Of a stretch of 64,000 bases of DNA, positions 1 through 11,616 are shown in pieces (position 1 is the stretch's first letter; each line of letters begins with the position of its first letter). Made by a program: the position numbers and the translations under genes. The notes under the pieces are model-generated. The model did not search any database. It had not been told where the DNA came from and saw nothing but the letters and a program-made list of their open reading frames with translations. The DNA is from Gossypium raimondii (taxonomy: Eukaryota; Streptophyta; Magnoliopsida; Malvales; Malvaceae): contig NC_068575.1 in the NCBI RefSeq assembly GCF_025698545.1, positions 57,049,980 to 57,113,979 of the forward strand, read 5' to 3'.

Positions 1-370
1 TTCATTAGCATATATTTCAGTTTCTATTAACTTTACAATTAATACCCTCAATTTTGAAATTATACAATTACCTCAACTTTAACAACTTTTGCAATTTAGC
101 CCTTATTAATTAGTCTATCAAATGAACTAATTTTTCTCAATTGGCAATTTATATAAATATTCTAGTCTATCTTATAGCCATTGATACATAGAAATTTAAT
201 ACCAAACCTTAATTGTTTTAATTCTTCATAATTTAGTCCTAAAATCAATATCTAACAAAATTAAAGCTCTAAATCCATGTTATTTCATCAAAAATATCCA
301 GTATTCATCAATGGTAACTTTCAAAACTTCCAATAAAATAAAAAACTAATGAAATAGCTAGTTGGACCTA
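1..370 (-). repeat. LTR fragment, outer layer of the nest (left part)
   Basis: Non-coding, AT-rich. Together with 13611-14229 it reads as one continuous Ty3-type LTR once the insertion at 371-13605 and one ACCTA copy are removed. Text near 325-370 continues at 13611 in the same way as the corresponding stretch inside the second LTR (around 12915-12990). The other end lies outside the window, so neither its target duplication nor any internal domain can be seen. Orientation is taken as minus because the right end at 14229 is of the 'gttaca' type seen on the minus-oriented neighbours. Assignment by similarity read by eye. Confidence 0.6.
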
Positions 371-1294
371 TGTAATACCACCTACCCATATTCGTCGCCG
401 AAACAGGGTATGAGGCATTACCAAATTTTACCGAATAAAATTTTCACAAAATCCCCAAATTTTTTTTAATTCAATATAACCCCTTTTACAAGTATCTAAT
501 CTTCCCTGCAATTTTAAACCGAGACCAATCCAACACAACCAATCAATTTCAACATATTTTCAAGATAGATTTAACGTATTCATCAGATAACCTCATCACA
601 TACTAAAAACAAAATTTGTTAGCCATACCAATGGCTAACCATACATTCATTTCACATTAACATGTACTTTACTAGCTTATACATGCCATTGATTTCCAAA
701 ATAAAGTTTCTTTATATACCGAGATCTTGAGGTTGATAGTGTGATACATCTCTGACTGAATCTGACGTCCGAGCTCTTAACACTACAAAACAGGGGAAAA
801 AGAAATAGGGTAAGCACTTTGTGCTTAGTAGGTTCATGTAACAAGAATTATACTTACCTAATATTTTCAATACAATGCAATAAACATTCATACACTCATT
901 CCATACATTATTCCCCTATCATGCACAAACTCAACATTCAAATTAGGCCAACAATTTCCATGTATCAATAATTTATACCATGATTGATGAGCTCATCAAT
1001 TCCATGATTTCCATTTCCTTATTATTTTTCCATATTTATCCCGTTGAACTTCTCAGAATTTCGATGGATTTTCAGGGGTACACCTAAGTGTACAAATCCG
1101 GGTCCGTCAATTCATATTCATTTGCGCACATTTCCATTTCAGAGAGCACACTCCCGCGAACCTCATGCTTACAGCGGGATTACCAGTCCAGGCTAAATCC
1201 CCTGCAACGACAATTACTCTAATGAGCTTGGATCTGAATTACCAGTCCACGCTAAATTCAGACCCTAATTCAGATTACCCGTCTGGGCTAAATC
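371..1294 (-). mobile_element. Solo LTR of a Ty3-type element, left part (split by the 10.3-kb insertion)
   Basis: Starts TGTAATACCACC at 371, preceded by ACCTA at 366-370; the matching end (…GGCCATTACA) is at 13605 and is followed by ACCTA at 13606-13610, a perfect 5-bp target duplication. Left part plus right part (11617-13605) make about 2.9 kb with no coding sequence, primer-binding site or polypurine tract, so this is a solo LTR. Its last 170 bases (about 1120-1294) contain an imperfect short tandem repeat built on a 'taccagtccaggctaaat' motif, and the younger element inserted inside that repeat. Confidence 0.85.
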
Positions 1295-4099
1295 TGTAAC
1301 ACCCCTTACCCGATACCGTTTCCGGAGTCGAGCACGAGGCATTACTTAGCTTATCTTACCAATTCGGAGCATAAAAACTAGGTTTGAAAATTTATTTCAT
1401 TATTCGCAGCAAATCTGTCCAATCGCGCAGCAGTTACTAAATTAATTATAACTTGAGCTACAGAACTCGAAATTTAATTCCGTAAATTTTCCCTGAAACT
1501 AGACTCATATATATACTCACCATAAAATTTTTAGAATTTTTGGTTCAGCCAATTAGTATAGTTTATTAGTTAAAGTCTCCCCTGTTTCACCACCTGACTG
1601 CCCTGACCTCTAGTCACTAAAAATAAGTTTTCTCACTGTAGGATTTTCATATGAAGTTCTTACTTGTTTCTACAGAAAATAGACTCAATGAGAAATCTAT
1701 ACATATAAACTATAACTCATAACCATTTTTGTACAATTTTTAATGATTTTCTAAACTCAAAACAGGGGACACCAAAAACTGTTCTGACCCTGTCTCACGA
1801 AAATTCACATATATTAAAATATAAAATTCCTTTCGCTACACCGTTATTTTTTCATGAAAATAGACTCAACAATATTTAATTCCATATATCATTCACCCTC
1901 TAATTCATTTTATACTATCTTGGGTGATTTTTCAAAGTCACGTTACTGTTGCTGCCTGAATTCTGTTTCTTTGCAAAATTTCATCCTTTCATGATTTCCA
2001 TACATAATTTATCACCTAGACTCTTATAACAACAAATACCTTCATACTTAACCATTTTAATAACCATACATCATCAAATACTTACACACCATTCTTTAGT
2101 AAAATCATAATCACAAACATTCAAAATAACTAAATCCCTATACATGCCATAACTCAAACGTGTTTCGATATAAAATACCGAGCAGTTGTGGTTGATAGTG
2201 TGGACGATCTCCGACTTCTTTAGGATCCTTGAAGTAGCTTTGCAATACTATAAGAGAAAGAGAAATAAAAGAAGTAATCATAAAGCTTAGTAAGTTTACT
2301 AGCAAATAAATAACAATATTTAACTTAAATAATTAAACTCAAATGTCTATATCTCTAGTTTACTCTTTAGTTAATCTCATACTAGTTCTCTTGCTTGTTT
2401 ACTTAGAATACTTGTGTACATAACTTACTCAACTCTTGCTGCATCGTTGAACATCAATTGATAGTATAATAAGTTCTTAACTCTTATAACTTACCTGAGC
2501 TTGTCATTTATGCTTTAAACTGAACTTTCATGAACATGATTCGTTTACAAGCCCGTTGAGCTACATTGGAATAATAAGGATACTCGGGTCTCTTCTGATA
2601 ATAACATGCCAAAGTCATGTCCCAGACATGGTCTTACATGGGATGTTCTCATATCGGTGCCCATGCCATGTCCCAGACATGGTCTTACGGGGGACCTCTC
2701 ATCTCGATGCCAACGCCATGTCCCAGACATGGTCTTACATGGGACCTCTCATCTCGGTGCCAACGCCATGTTCCAGACATGGTCTTACATGGGACCTCTC
2801 ATCTCGGTGCCAATGCCATGTCCCAGACATGGTCTTACATGGGACCTCTCATCTCGGTGCCAATGCCATGTCCCAGACATGGTCTTAATGGGACCTCTTT
2901 ACCCAAATGTCATGACATTCGTATCCAGTACCATCCTTATGTATCAACGAGACTTTTTAATTTTAATTCTCTATCATTTCATGCTTAGATCATCATCAAA
3001 TAAATTCATAAAATATATTCATAGTTGCTGAAAAATAACAGCATTGATAATAAATATTAAAATATTACATTTATTTACCGTAAACTTACCTCGGTACCAA
3101 TTATAGCCAAATTCACCAACTTAGTCTTCAACTTTATTATTCCCTTTGTCTAACCTCGAGTTTCGTACTTCTTGATCTAAAATAGTAAATTTAACTTATT
3201 TAATAATCACATTCATCAAAACAGCCCTCGACTCTAACTTTTTCAAAACTACAATTTTGCCCCTAAACTTTACATAATTACATTTTTGCCCCAAGGCTCG
3301 GAAATTAAACTTCATCTCTTATTCTTATGTTTTATAACATTTTGAACATTTTTCCCTTCTATGGCAACATCAAATTCCCACTCTAACATGTACTTATGAA
3401 CATTAGGTATTTTTACCGATTATGTCGTTTTACTCGTTTTCACTTAAAATCGCTTAGAAAAAGTTGTTTAACATAATTTCTAGCTTCATATTCTATCATA
3501 AAACATCAAAATAAACACTTTTCACCTATGGGTATTTTTCCAAATATAAACCCTAGGTTAAATTATTGCTAGAATAAGCTAAATTAAGCTACGGGACTCA
3601 AAACGTAAAAACATTAAAAGCGGGACTTGGGATCACTTACTATGGAGCTTGGAAGCTTGAAAACCCTAACTATGGCTTCCCCTTGCTGATTTCGTCCTAA
3701 TGAAGAAGAAGATGATTTTGCCATCTTTTTCCCTTTTAATTCATTTTAATTACTAGATTACCAAATTGCCCCTAACTTAAAAATTTTCTATTTCACTTAT
3801 CTCATGTCCATTTTGTCTACCAAGTTACCAATGGTATAATTACCATATAAGGACCTCCAATTTAAAGTTTCATAACAATTGGACACCTCTAACATGTAGA
3901 ACTCAACTTTTGCACTTTTTACAATTTAGTCCTTTTGACTAAATTGAGTGCTCAAACGTCAAAATTTTCGAACGAAATTTTCACGAAATCATTTTGTGGA
4001 ATCATAGACCATAAAAATATAAGAAAAAATAAATTTTTTCTCATCGGATTTGTGGTCCCGAAGCCACTGTTCCGATAACCTTGAATTTAGGCCATTACA
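1295..4099 (-). repeat. 3' LTR of the chromovirus element
   Basis: About 2805 bp, bounded by TG…CA. It is the 3' LTR because the element reads on the minus strand and the polypurine tract abuts this copy at 4100. It is nearly identical to 8859-11611 but about 52 bp longer, almost entirely because its internal 50-bp array has six units instead of five. Confidence 0.95.
2615..2900. repeat. 50-bp tandem repeat array in the 3' LTR, six units
   Basis: Units start at about 2615, 2666, 2716, 2766, 2816 and 2866, so the period is 50 bp (51 for the first). Each unit carries the hyphenated palindrome CCATGTC-CCA-GACATGG (one unit has a T in place of a C). Because 50 is not a multiple of three, the array stays open in several frames and produces overlapping repetitive open frames; these are not genes. 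Confidence 0.95.
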
Positions 4100-4117
4100 A
4101 CTCTCCCCCCCTTTTTA
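4100..4117 (-). other. Polypurine tract of the chromovirus element
   Basis: On the minus strand this is a purine run with a seven-G block, lying directly against the 3' LTR (ends 4099). This is the expected place and composition of the primer for plus-strand DNA synthesis in LTR retrotransposons. Confidence 0.85.
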
Positions 4118-4762
4118 AGGATTTTCGTCCTCGAAAATCTTACCAGTAAAGAGGTTTGGGTATTGTTTCCTCATTGCCTCTTCCGGTTCCCATGTTGCTT
4201 CCTCAATCCCGTGCTTTTGCCATAACACTTTCACCAAATTTATCTTTTTGTTTCTAAGTTCCTTTGTTTCTCGTGCTAATATCTTGACCGGTTCTTCCCT
4301 ATAAGTCATATCAGGTTGAATCTCCACTTCCGTCGGAGTAATAACATGTGAAGGATCTGACCGATATCATCGTAGCATAGATACATGAAAAACATTATGG
4401 ATTCTATCGAGTTCTGGTGGTAAAGCCAATCGATAAGCAACTGGTCCAATTCTTTCTATAATCTCATATGGTCCGATAAATCTTGGACTCAATTTACCCT
4501 TTCGACCGAACCGGAGAACTTTCTTCCAAGGAGACACTTTTAAGAATACTTTATCACCCACCTGAAATTCAATCTCCCCTCGTTTAAGATCGGCGTATGA
4601 CTTTTGACGATCGGAAGCTGCTTTTAAACTATCCCGAATCAGTCTTACTTTTTCTTCTGTTTCCCGAATCAAATCAACTCCGTGCATCTTCTTTTCACTG
4701 AGCTCAGTCCAATATAATGGTGTTCTACATTTTCTACCATACAAAGCTTCATACGGATCCAT
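4115..4762 (-). pseudogene. Integrase C-terminal (GPY/F) region and chromodomain of the retrotransposon
   Basis: Two open stretches. 4367-4762 reads the end of integrase, including a '[11 protein letters not shown]' motif and a GPY/F-type module ([19 protein letters not shown], then [28 protein letters not shown]). 4115-4327 reads a chromodomain (ILARETKELRNK, then VKVLWQKHG and EATWEPEEAMR). In this group the chromodomain helps direct insertion to chromatin. The two stretches should be one frame; they are separated by a frame break near 4330-4366. Confidence 0.9.
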
Positions 4763-5640
4763 TTTAATACTGGGTGATAATCATTATTATAAGCAAATTC
4801 AATCAAAGGTAGATACCTTTCCCAATTACCTTGAAATTCTAATACACAACATCGGACATATCTTCCAATACGAATTACACGCCAGGATTGGCCATCATCG
4901 AGGATGAAATGCGATCTTGAAATACAACCGAGTACCCAAAGCTTCTTGCAATTTGTTCCGAAACGAGGCGTAAATCGGGATCTCATGCGATATAATGGAG
5001 ACAGGCACTCCATGTAGTCTAACAATCTCGGATATATACAATCCACCAATTTATCTAAAGAATAATCCATACATCTTGGGATAAAGTCGCGGACTTTGTC
5101 AATCGATCGACAATTACCCAAATGGCATCTTTCTTCCTCGGAGATAACGGTAACCCGGATACAAAATCCATAGTGATTCTTTCCCATTTCCATTCCGTAT
5201 AGTGATTGGTGAAGCAACCCGAAGGTACACGATGTTCACTTTAACTCACGACATACTAAACATCTTGATACAAACTCGAGATATCACGTTTCATACCCAG
5301 CCACCAATACATATTTTTCAAGTCATTATACATTTTATTACTCCCCGGATGTACAGACATAGTACCGCTATGGGCCTCGTGTAGAATCTTCTGTATAAGC
5401 TCGGAATTCTTCGGTACACATACTCTACCTCTAAATAATAAACAACCATCAGTCCCAGTCTGAAATTCTGAATCATTACCAGACTCATAATGTGCCCGTT
5501 TAGCCTGTAACTTTTCATCATTTTTCTGAGCCTAATATATTTGTTGACGAAACATCGATTTAGCCTTCATTTCAGCTATGATTGAACCATCATCAATCAG
5601 TGACAATCGGGTATTCGTAGCTCGTAAAGCAAACAGAGAT
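4763..5640 (-). pseudogene. Degraded integrase (zinc-binding and core regions) of the retrotransposon
   Basis: Pieces of the usual integrase occur in different frames. Around 5318-5640 there are traces of the N-terminal zinc-binding part, and around 4763-5215 parts of the catalytic core, ending near 'WERYLPLIEFAYNN'. No single frame spans the domain, so this is the most damaged part of the polyprotein. Identification rests on position between RNase H and the GPY/F module and on these short matches. Confidence 0.75.
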
Positions 5641-5717
5641 TTCCGGCTCAAAGCATCAGCTACCACATTAGCCTTACCCGGATGGTAATCAATAACCAAA
5701 TCATAATCCTTTATCGT

Positions 5718-6470
5718 TCAAGCCACTGCGTTGTCTCGATTCAAATCTTTACGTGTCATCAAATATTTCAAGCTTTTGTGATCAGTATAAATATGACACT
5801 TTTCACCATACAAATAATGCCGCCATATTTTCAATGCAAATACAATAGCAGCTAATTCGAGATCATGTACCGGGTAGTTTCTTTCATGTGGCTTAAGTTG
5901 TCTTGAAGCATAGGCTATTACTTTATCTTCTTGCATCAAGACACAACCCAAACCATTTAATGATGCATCACTATAAATAATAAATTCCTTACTCGATTCA
6001 GGCTGTACCAACACAGGTGCTTTCGTCAACAACTCCTTCAATCGGTCGAAACTTTGCTGGCATTTTTCTGTCCATTCAAATTTAACATCTTTCTGTAATA
6101 AACGGGTCATTGGAGAAGCTATCATAGAAAACCCTTGTACAAATCTCCGATAATAACCAGCTAAACCCAAGAAACTTCTAACTTCAGATACATTCTTCGG
6201 TGGACTCCAATTGACAATAGCTGAAATTTTACTCGGATCTACCCTGATGCCTTCTGCGGATACAATATGTCCGAGAAAACTTACCTCTCGAAGCCAAAAT
6301 TCACATTTACTGAATTTAGCATAAAGTTTCTTTTCACGCAGAATTTGCAACACTATTCTCAAATGTTCTGCATGCTCAGTTTCATCCCGAGAATAGACTA
6401 AAATGTCATCAATGAAAACTACTACAAACCTATCTAGATACGATTCGAATATCCGGTTCATCAAATCCAT
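5718..6470 (-). pseudogene. Reverse transcriptase (C-terminal two thirds) and RNase H of the retrotransposon
   Basis: A 250-residue open frame. It has the catalytic FIDDIL version of the YxDD box near its start, then [17 protein letters not shown] and [13 protein letters not shown], typical of Ty3 reverse transcriptases. RNase H follows with [31 protein letters not shown] and [10 protein letters not shown]. The N-terminal fingers region of the reverse transcriptase lies in 6471-6830 and is broken; the frame also breaks after RNase H. Confidence 0.92.
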
Positions 6471-6732
6471 GAATCTGCAGGTGCATTAGTCAACCCAAAC
6501 GGCATAACCGAAACTCATAATGCCCATACACGGTTCGAAAGTCGTCTTTGGCACATCGACTCTTTTACCCGTGGCGATAATAACCCGATCGGAGATCAAT
6601 CTTTGAAAATCTTGTAGCACCTTTCAGTTGATCAAATAAGTCATCAATTCGAGGCAACGGTACTTATTCTTTATAGTTACCTTATTAAGTCATAGATAGT
6701 CAATACACAATCTCAAAGACCCGTCTTTCTTT

Positions 6733-7260
6733 TCACAAAGCAATGGAGCACCCAAGGTGAATGACTCGGACGAACAAAACCTCATCAACAAGTTCACATA
6801 ATCGTGTCTTTAACTCTTTTAATTCTGTAGGAGCCATACGATACGGAGCTATGGAAATTGGGGCAGTTCCCGGAATCAAATCTATAGAAAATTCCACTTC
6901 TCTTTCTGGTGGCAACCCTGGTAATTCCTCTGGAAACACATCAGAAAATTCACATACAATTGGCACTGTCTGTATCTTTGACTCAGATACTTTAGTATCC
7001 AACACATACACCAAATAAACATCATACCCTTTTCTAACACACCTCTGAGCTGTCATAACTGAAATCATATCGGATAATCCCTCTGTCTGATTAGATTTAA
7101 CCCAAAGTAATTCTCCATTCTGGCATTTCAACACAACATATTTTTGTCTACAGTTTACTACTGCATCATGCTGAGTTAACCAATCCATGCCCAATATCAC
7201 ATCAAACTCATCAAAAGGCAATAACATCAAGTCAACCGGGAAACAAATACCTTTTACCAT
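6733..7260 (-). pseudogene. Aspartic-protease end and start of reverse transcriptase of the retrotransposon
   Basis: The frame reads the 'DVILGMDWLTQHDAVVNC' part of a Ty3 retropepsin-like domain, the connecting 'VREYSDVFPEELPGLPP'-type segment (here CEFSDVFPEELPGLPP) and the reverse transcriptase beginning 'PYRMAPTELKELK'. It then loses frame around 6735-6765. The upstream part with the catalytic Asp lies in the disrupted 7261-7510 stretch. Confidence 0.85.
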
Positions 7261-7516
7261 CGGTGGACAATTTTACAAACTTTATCCACTATCACAAAGC
7301 GGCCTGGGGGTTCGAGACTTTAACCATAAATTCATGGGTTCAATGACAAATTTTTAACAAATGCTAATTTTGTGCATATATATGAATGTGTAGAGCCGGG
7401 ATCAATTAATGCAATAACAGTAGTATCATAGAGAAAATGTACCGCAATTATATCGGAGAGGGCGCCTCTTCACGAGCTCGAATAGCATATGATCTTGCAG
7501 TGCTCTAACATCCGAT

Positions 7517-7774
7517 CTAACCGTGAATCTCTGGATGCACCCTATTACTCACCCCCACTCCTGGGTTTCTCTGCGGTCTACCTCTGGTAGAAGCATTACC
7601 TGATCTCGCACTTGTTATTTCTTCTCTTTTAGTTGTTTCAGGACAATCCCGAATAAAGTGATCGAATACTCCACATCTAAAACAAACATTTTCACCTGCT
7701 CTACACTCTCCGGGGTGGCGTCTCCCACATTGAGAACATTCAGGCCTAGGAGGTCGAGTCTTTTGTATTTGCAA
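7517..7774 (-). pseudogene. Gag nucleocapsid zinc knuckle of the retrotransposon
   Basis: Contains the CX2CX4HX4C knuckle CFRCGVFDHFIRDC, preceded by a second cysteine-rich stretch (CSQCGRRHPGEC), then a basic, glycine- and proline-rich tail. This is the nucleic-acid-binding part of Gag in Tekay-type elements. Confidence 0.88.
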
Positions 7775-7813
7775 CTGTAGTGGTTTGAGCTCTAAAACCC
7801 TCGAATCTTCTAC

Positions 7814-8335
7814 TTACCTTGGCGAATATATATGTGGAAAATGTGATCCGCTAGAGAGCTCCCTAGGCCTCTTAGATGTAGACTGAAATGATTTACTCAT
7901 TTGCCTATTCTTTGTATCCTGCGCTCCAGCTTCAGCTTTGCTCTTCTCTTTTTCTTTTAACAAGTCTTCTACTTTACAAGCTCTTTCTACCAGAACAACA
8001 AACTCTCTGATTTCCAATACACCCACTGATAGTCGGATGTCATCATTAAGCCCATCTTCAAATCTCTTGCACATGTTGGCTTCGGTGGATACAAATTCCC
8101 GAGCATACTTACTAAGTCTGACAAATTCGCGTTCATATTCAGTCACGGACATCTTACCTTGTTTTAGCTCAAGAAACTCCTTCCTTTTCTGATCTATAAA
8201 TCTCTGGCTGATGTACTTCTTTCGGAACTCCTCCTGAAAGAAATCCCATGTAACCCTCTCACTTGGTACTACTGACACGAGGGTCTTCCACCAATGGTAA
8301 GCTGAATCTCGAAGAAGTGAAACAACACACTTCAT
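7814..8335 (-). pseudogene. Gag capsid region of the retrotransposon
   Basis: A 173-residue frame with the plant Ty3 Gag core: 'LLRDSAYHWWKTL', 'FQEEFRKKYIS', 'FLELKQGKMSVTEYEREF', 'KRFEDGLNDDIRLSVG'. It lines up with the zinc-knuckle frame just downstream, with a break at about 7775-7813. Confidence 0.9.
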
Positions 8336-8733
8336 ACATTCTTCAGGTGTACAAGATAATTCTTCAAAACCACGATTGTATTCTCAAGCCGAGTGCGCTT
8401 TTCGCATCATCATCTTTGGTAGCCCAAATTCTTCACCTTGCTTCCTAATCTTATCAACAGGTGGTCTCTCCCGATAACTATACTGCAGTTGGGGAAGCTA
8501 CATGGGAACCTGTGATTCTTGAGGGGTGGAGGTCTTATAGCCGGATTCGTGCGAACGAACTCGGCAAACCAATCGATCATGGCTTGGAAGAAGGCTTCTC
8601 TAGCTCCTCCTCCTGTCTATCGATGCGGTCTTTCACTAACATTAACATCGATGGCACCGTCCCTTCAGGAATAGGCGCATTACTCTCTACTTCATCTGCA
8701 CTAGCTCGTTCAGGATCCACAACTATAAAAGAA
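8336..8733 (-). pseudogene. Gag N-terminal region of the retrotransposon, broken
   Basis: The minus strand reads an acidic, low-complexity start (around DPERASADEVESNAPIPEG) typical of the N-terminus of Tekay-type Gag, then loses frame before the capsid region at 8335. An apparently longer frame extends through the primer-binding site towards the LTR edge at 8906; that extension is not Gag. Confidence 0.65.
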
Positions 8734-8840
8734 AACATTTTAAAATCGTCAGGAGTCGTCACACTATCAAAATATATAAGTATGGCATGTATAGGTAGAC
8801 TCTTATTCATACTGCATATTTCCGAGAATCGACTAAACCT

Positions 8841-8852
8841 GCTCTGATACCA
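8841..8852 (-). other. Primer-binding site, complementary to initiator tRNA-Met
   Basis: On the minus strand this reads TGGTATCAGAGC, the usual plant match to the 3' end of initiator tRNA-Met, six bases inside the 5' LTR boundary (8859). Confidence 0.93.
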
Positions 8853-8858
8853 ACAAAA

Positions 8859-11611
8859 TGTAACACCCCTTACCCGAGACCGTTTCCGGAGTCGAGCACG
8901 AGGCATTACTTAGCTTATCTTACCAATTCGGAGCATAAAAACTAGGTTTGAAAATTTATTTCATTATTCGCAGCAAATCTGTCCAATCGCGCAGTAGTTA
9001 CTAAATTAATTATAACTTGAGCTACAGAACTCGAAATTTAATTCTGTAAATTTTCCCGGAAACTAGACTCATATATCTACTCACCATAAAATTTTTAGAA
9101 TTTTTGGTTCAGCCAATTAGTACATTTTATTAGTTAAAGTCTCCCCTGTTTCACCACCTGACTGCCCTGACCTCTAGTCACTAAAAATAAGTTTTCTCAC
9201 TGTAGGATTTTCATATGAAGTTCTTACTTGTTTCTACAGAAAATAGACTCAATGAGAAATCTATAAATATAAACTATAACTCATAACCATTTTTGTACAA
9301 TTTTTAATGATTTTCTAAACTCAAAACAGGGGACACCAAAAACTGTTCTGACCCTGTCTCACGAAAATTCACATATATTAAAATATAAAATTCCTTTCGC
9401 TACACCGTTATTTTTTCATGAAAATAGACTCAACAAGATTTAATTCCATATATCATTCACCCTCTAATTCATTTTATACTATCTTGGGTGATTTTTCAAA
9501 GTCACGTCACTGTTGCTGCCTGAATTCTGTTTCTTTGTAAAATTTCATCCTTTCATGATTTCCATACATAATTTATCACCTAGACTCTTATAACAACAAA
9601 TACCTTCATACTTAACCATTTTAATAACCATACATCATCAAATACTTACACACCATTCTTTAGCAAAATCATAATCACAAACATTCAAAATAACTAAATC
9701 CCTATACATGCCATAACTCAAACGTGTTTCGATATAAAATACCGAGCAGTTGTGGTTGATAGTGTGGACGATCTCCGACTTCTTTAGGATCCTTGAAGTA
9801 GCTTTGCAATACTATAAGAGAAAGAGAAATAAAAGAAGTAATCATAAAGCTTAGTAAGTTTACTAGCAAATAAATAACAATATTTAACTTAAATAATTAA
9901 ACTCAAATGTCTATATCTCTAGTTTACTCTTTAGTTAATCTCATACTAGTTCTCTTGCTTGTTTACTTAGAATACTTGTGTACATAACTTACTCAACTCT
10001 TGCTGCATTGTTGAACATCAATTGATAGTATAATAAGTTCTTAACTCTTATAACTTACCTGAGCTTGCCATTTATGCTTTAAACTGAACTTCCATGAACA
10101 TGATTCGTTTACAAGCCCGTTGAGCTACATTGGAATAATAAGGATACTTGGGTCTCTTCTGATAATAACATGCCAAAGCCATGTCCCAGACATGGTCTTA
10201 CATGGGATGTTCTCATATCGGTGCCCATGCCATGTCCCAGACATTGTCTTACGGGGGACCTCTCATCTCGATGCCAACGCCATGTCCCAGACATGGTCTT
10301 ACATGGGACCTCTCATCTCGGTGCCAATGCCATGTCCCAGACATGGTCTTACATGGGACCTCTCATCTCGGTGCCAATGCCATGTCCCAGACATGGTCTT
10401 ACATGGGACCTCTTTACCCAAATGTCATGACATTCGTATCCAGTACCATCCTTATGTATCAACGGGACTTTTAATTTTAATTCTCTATCATTTCATGCTT
10501 AGATCATCATCAAATAAATTCATAAAATAAATTCATAGTTGCTGGAAAATAACAGCATTGATAATAAATATTGAAATATTGCATTTATTTACCGTAAACT
10601 TACCTCGGTACCAATTATAGCCAAATTCACCAACTTAGTCTTCAACTTTATTCTTCCCTTTGTCTAACCTCGAGTTTCGTGCTTCTTGATCTAAAATAGT
10701 AAATTTAACTTATTTAATAATCACATTCATCAAAACAGCCCTCGACTCTAACTTTTCAAAATTACAATTTTGCCCTAAACTTTTACATAATTACATTTTG
10801 CCCCAAGGCTCGGAAATTAAACTTCATCTCTTATTCTTATGTTTTATAACATGCTGAACATTTTTCCTTCTATGGCAACATCAAATTCCCACTCTAACAT
10901 GTACTTATGAACATTAGGTATTTTTACCGATTATGTCGTTTTACTGTTTTCACTTAAAATCGCTTAGCAAAAGTTGTTTAACATAATTTCTAGCTTCATA
11001 TTCTATCATAAAACATCAAAATAAACACTTTTCACCTATGGGTATTTTTCCAAATATAAACCCTAGGTTAAATTATTGCTAGAATAAGCTAAATTAAGCT
11101 ACAGGACTCCAAAATGTAAAAAACATTAAAAACGGGACTTGGGATCACTTACTATGGAGCTTGGAAGCTTGAAAACCCTAACTATGGCTTCCCCTTGCTG
11201 ATTTCGTCCTAATGAAGAAGATGATGATTTTGCCATCTTTTCCCTTTTAATTCATTTTAATTACTAGATTACCAAATTGCCCCTAACTTAAAAATTTTCT
11301 ATTTCACTTATCTCATGTCCATTTTTGTCTACCAAGTTACCAATGGTATAATTACCATATAAGGACCTCCAATTTAAAGTTTCATAACAATTGGACACCT
11401 CTAACATGTAGAACTCAACTTTTGCACTTTTTACAATTTAGTCCTTTTGACTAAATTGAGTGCCCAAACGTCAAAATTTTCGAACGAAATTTTCACGAAA
11501 TCATTTTGTGGAATCATAGACCATAAAAATATAAGAAAAAATAAATTTTTCCTCATCGGATTTGTGGTCCCGAAGCCACTGTTCCGATAACCTTGAATTT
11601 AGGCCATTACA
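8859..11611 (-). repeat. 5' LTR of the chromovirus element
   Basis: About 2753 bp, TG…CA. It is the 5' LTR in the reading direction because the primer-binding site lies beside it. It carries the promoter of the element in the usual design, but I could not single out a TATA box with confidence. Confidence 0.95.
10179..10415. repeat. 50-bp tandem repeat array in the 5' LTR, five units
   Basis: Units start at about 10179, 10230, 10280, 10330 and 10380. The sequence and palindrome are as in the other LTR, but with one unit fewer. This accounts for nearly all of the length difference between the two LTRs. Confidence 0.95.
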
Positions 11612-11616
11612 AAATC

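Larger units (their letters stand above)
1295..11611 (-). mobile_element. Ty3/chromovirus (Tekay-like) LTR retrotransposon, complete ends, broken coding region
   Basis: The two LTRs (1295-4099 and 8859-11611) begin TGTAACACCCC and end GGCCATTACA on the plus strand. The element is flanked by AAATC at 1290-1294 and 11612-11616, a perfect 5-bp target duplication. Reading on the minus strand the order is 5' LTR, initiator-Met primer-binding site, gag with zinc knuckle, protease, reverse transcriptase, RNase H, integrase, chromodomain, polypurine tract, 3' LTR. A chromodomain after integrase places it among the chromoviruses; the long LTRs fit the Tekay/Del group. By eye there are about a dozen mismatches over the first ~850 aligned LTR bases, so insertion looks fairly recent. 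Coding frames are interrupted several times, so it is non-autonomous now. Confidence 0.95.

Noticed and set aside
2615-2900. Possible CRISPR-like array (regular repeats with short palindromes)
   Set aside because: Units are contiguous tandem copies with no unique spacers, lie in a plant LTR and are present in both LTRs.
2545-3031. Several overlapping 60-140 residue open frames on both strands
   Set aside because: They are products of the 50-bp repeat array in the LTR; the same sequence is read in several frames. The same holds for 10109-10530.
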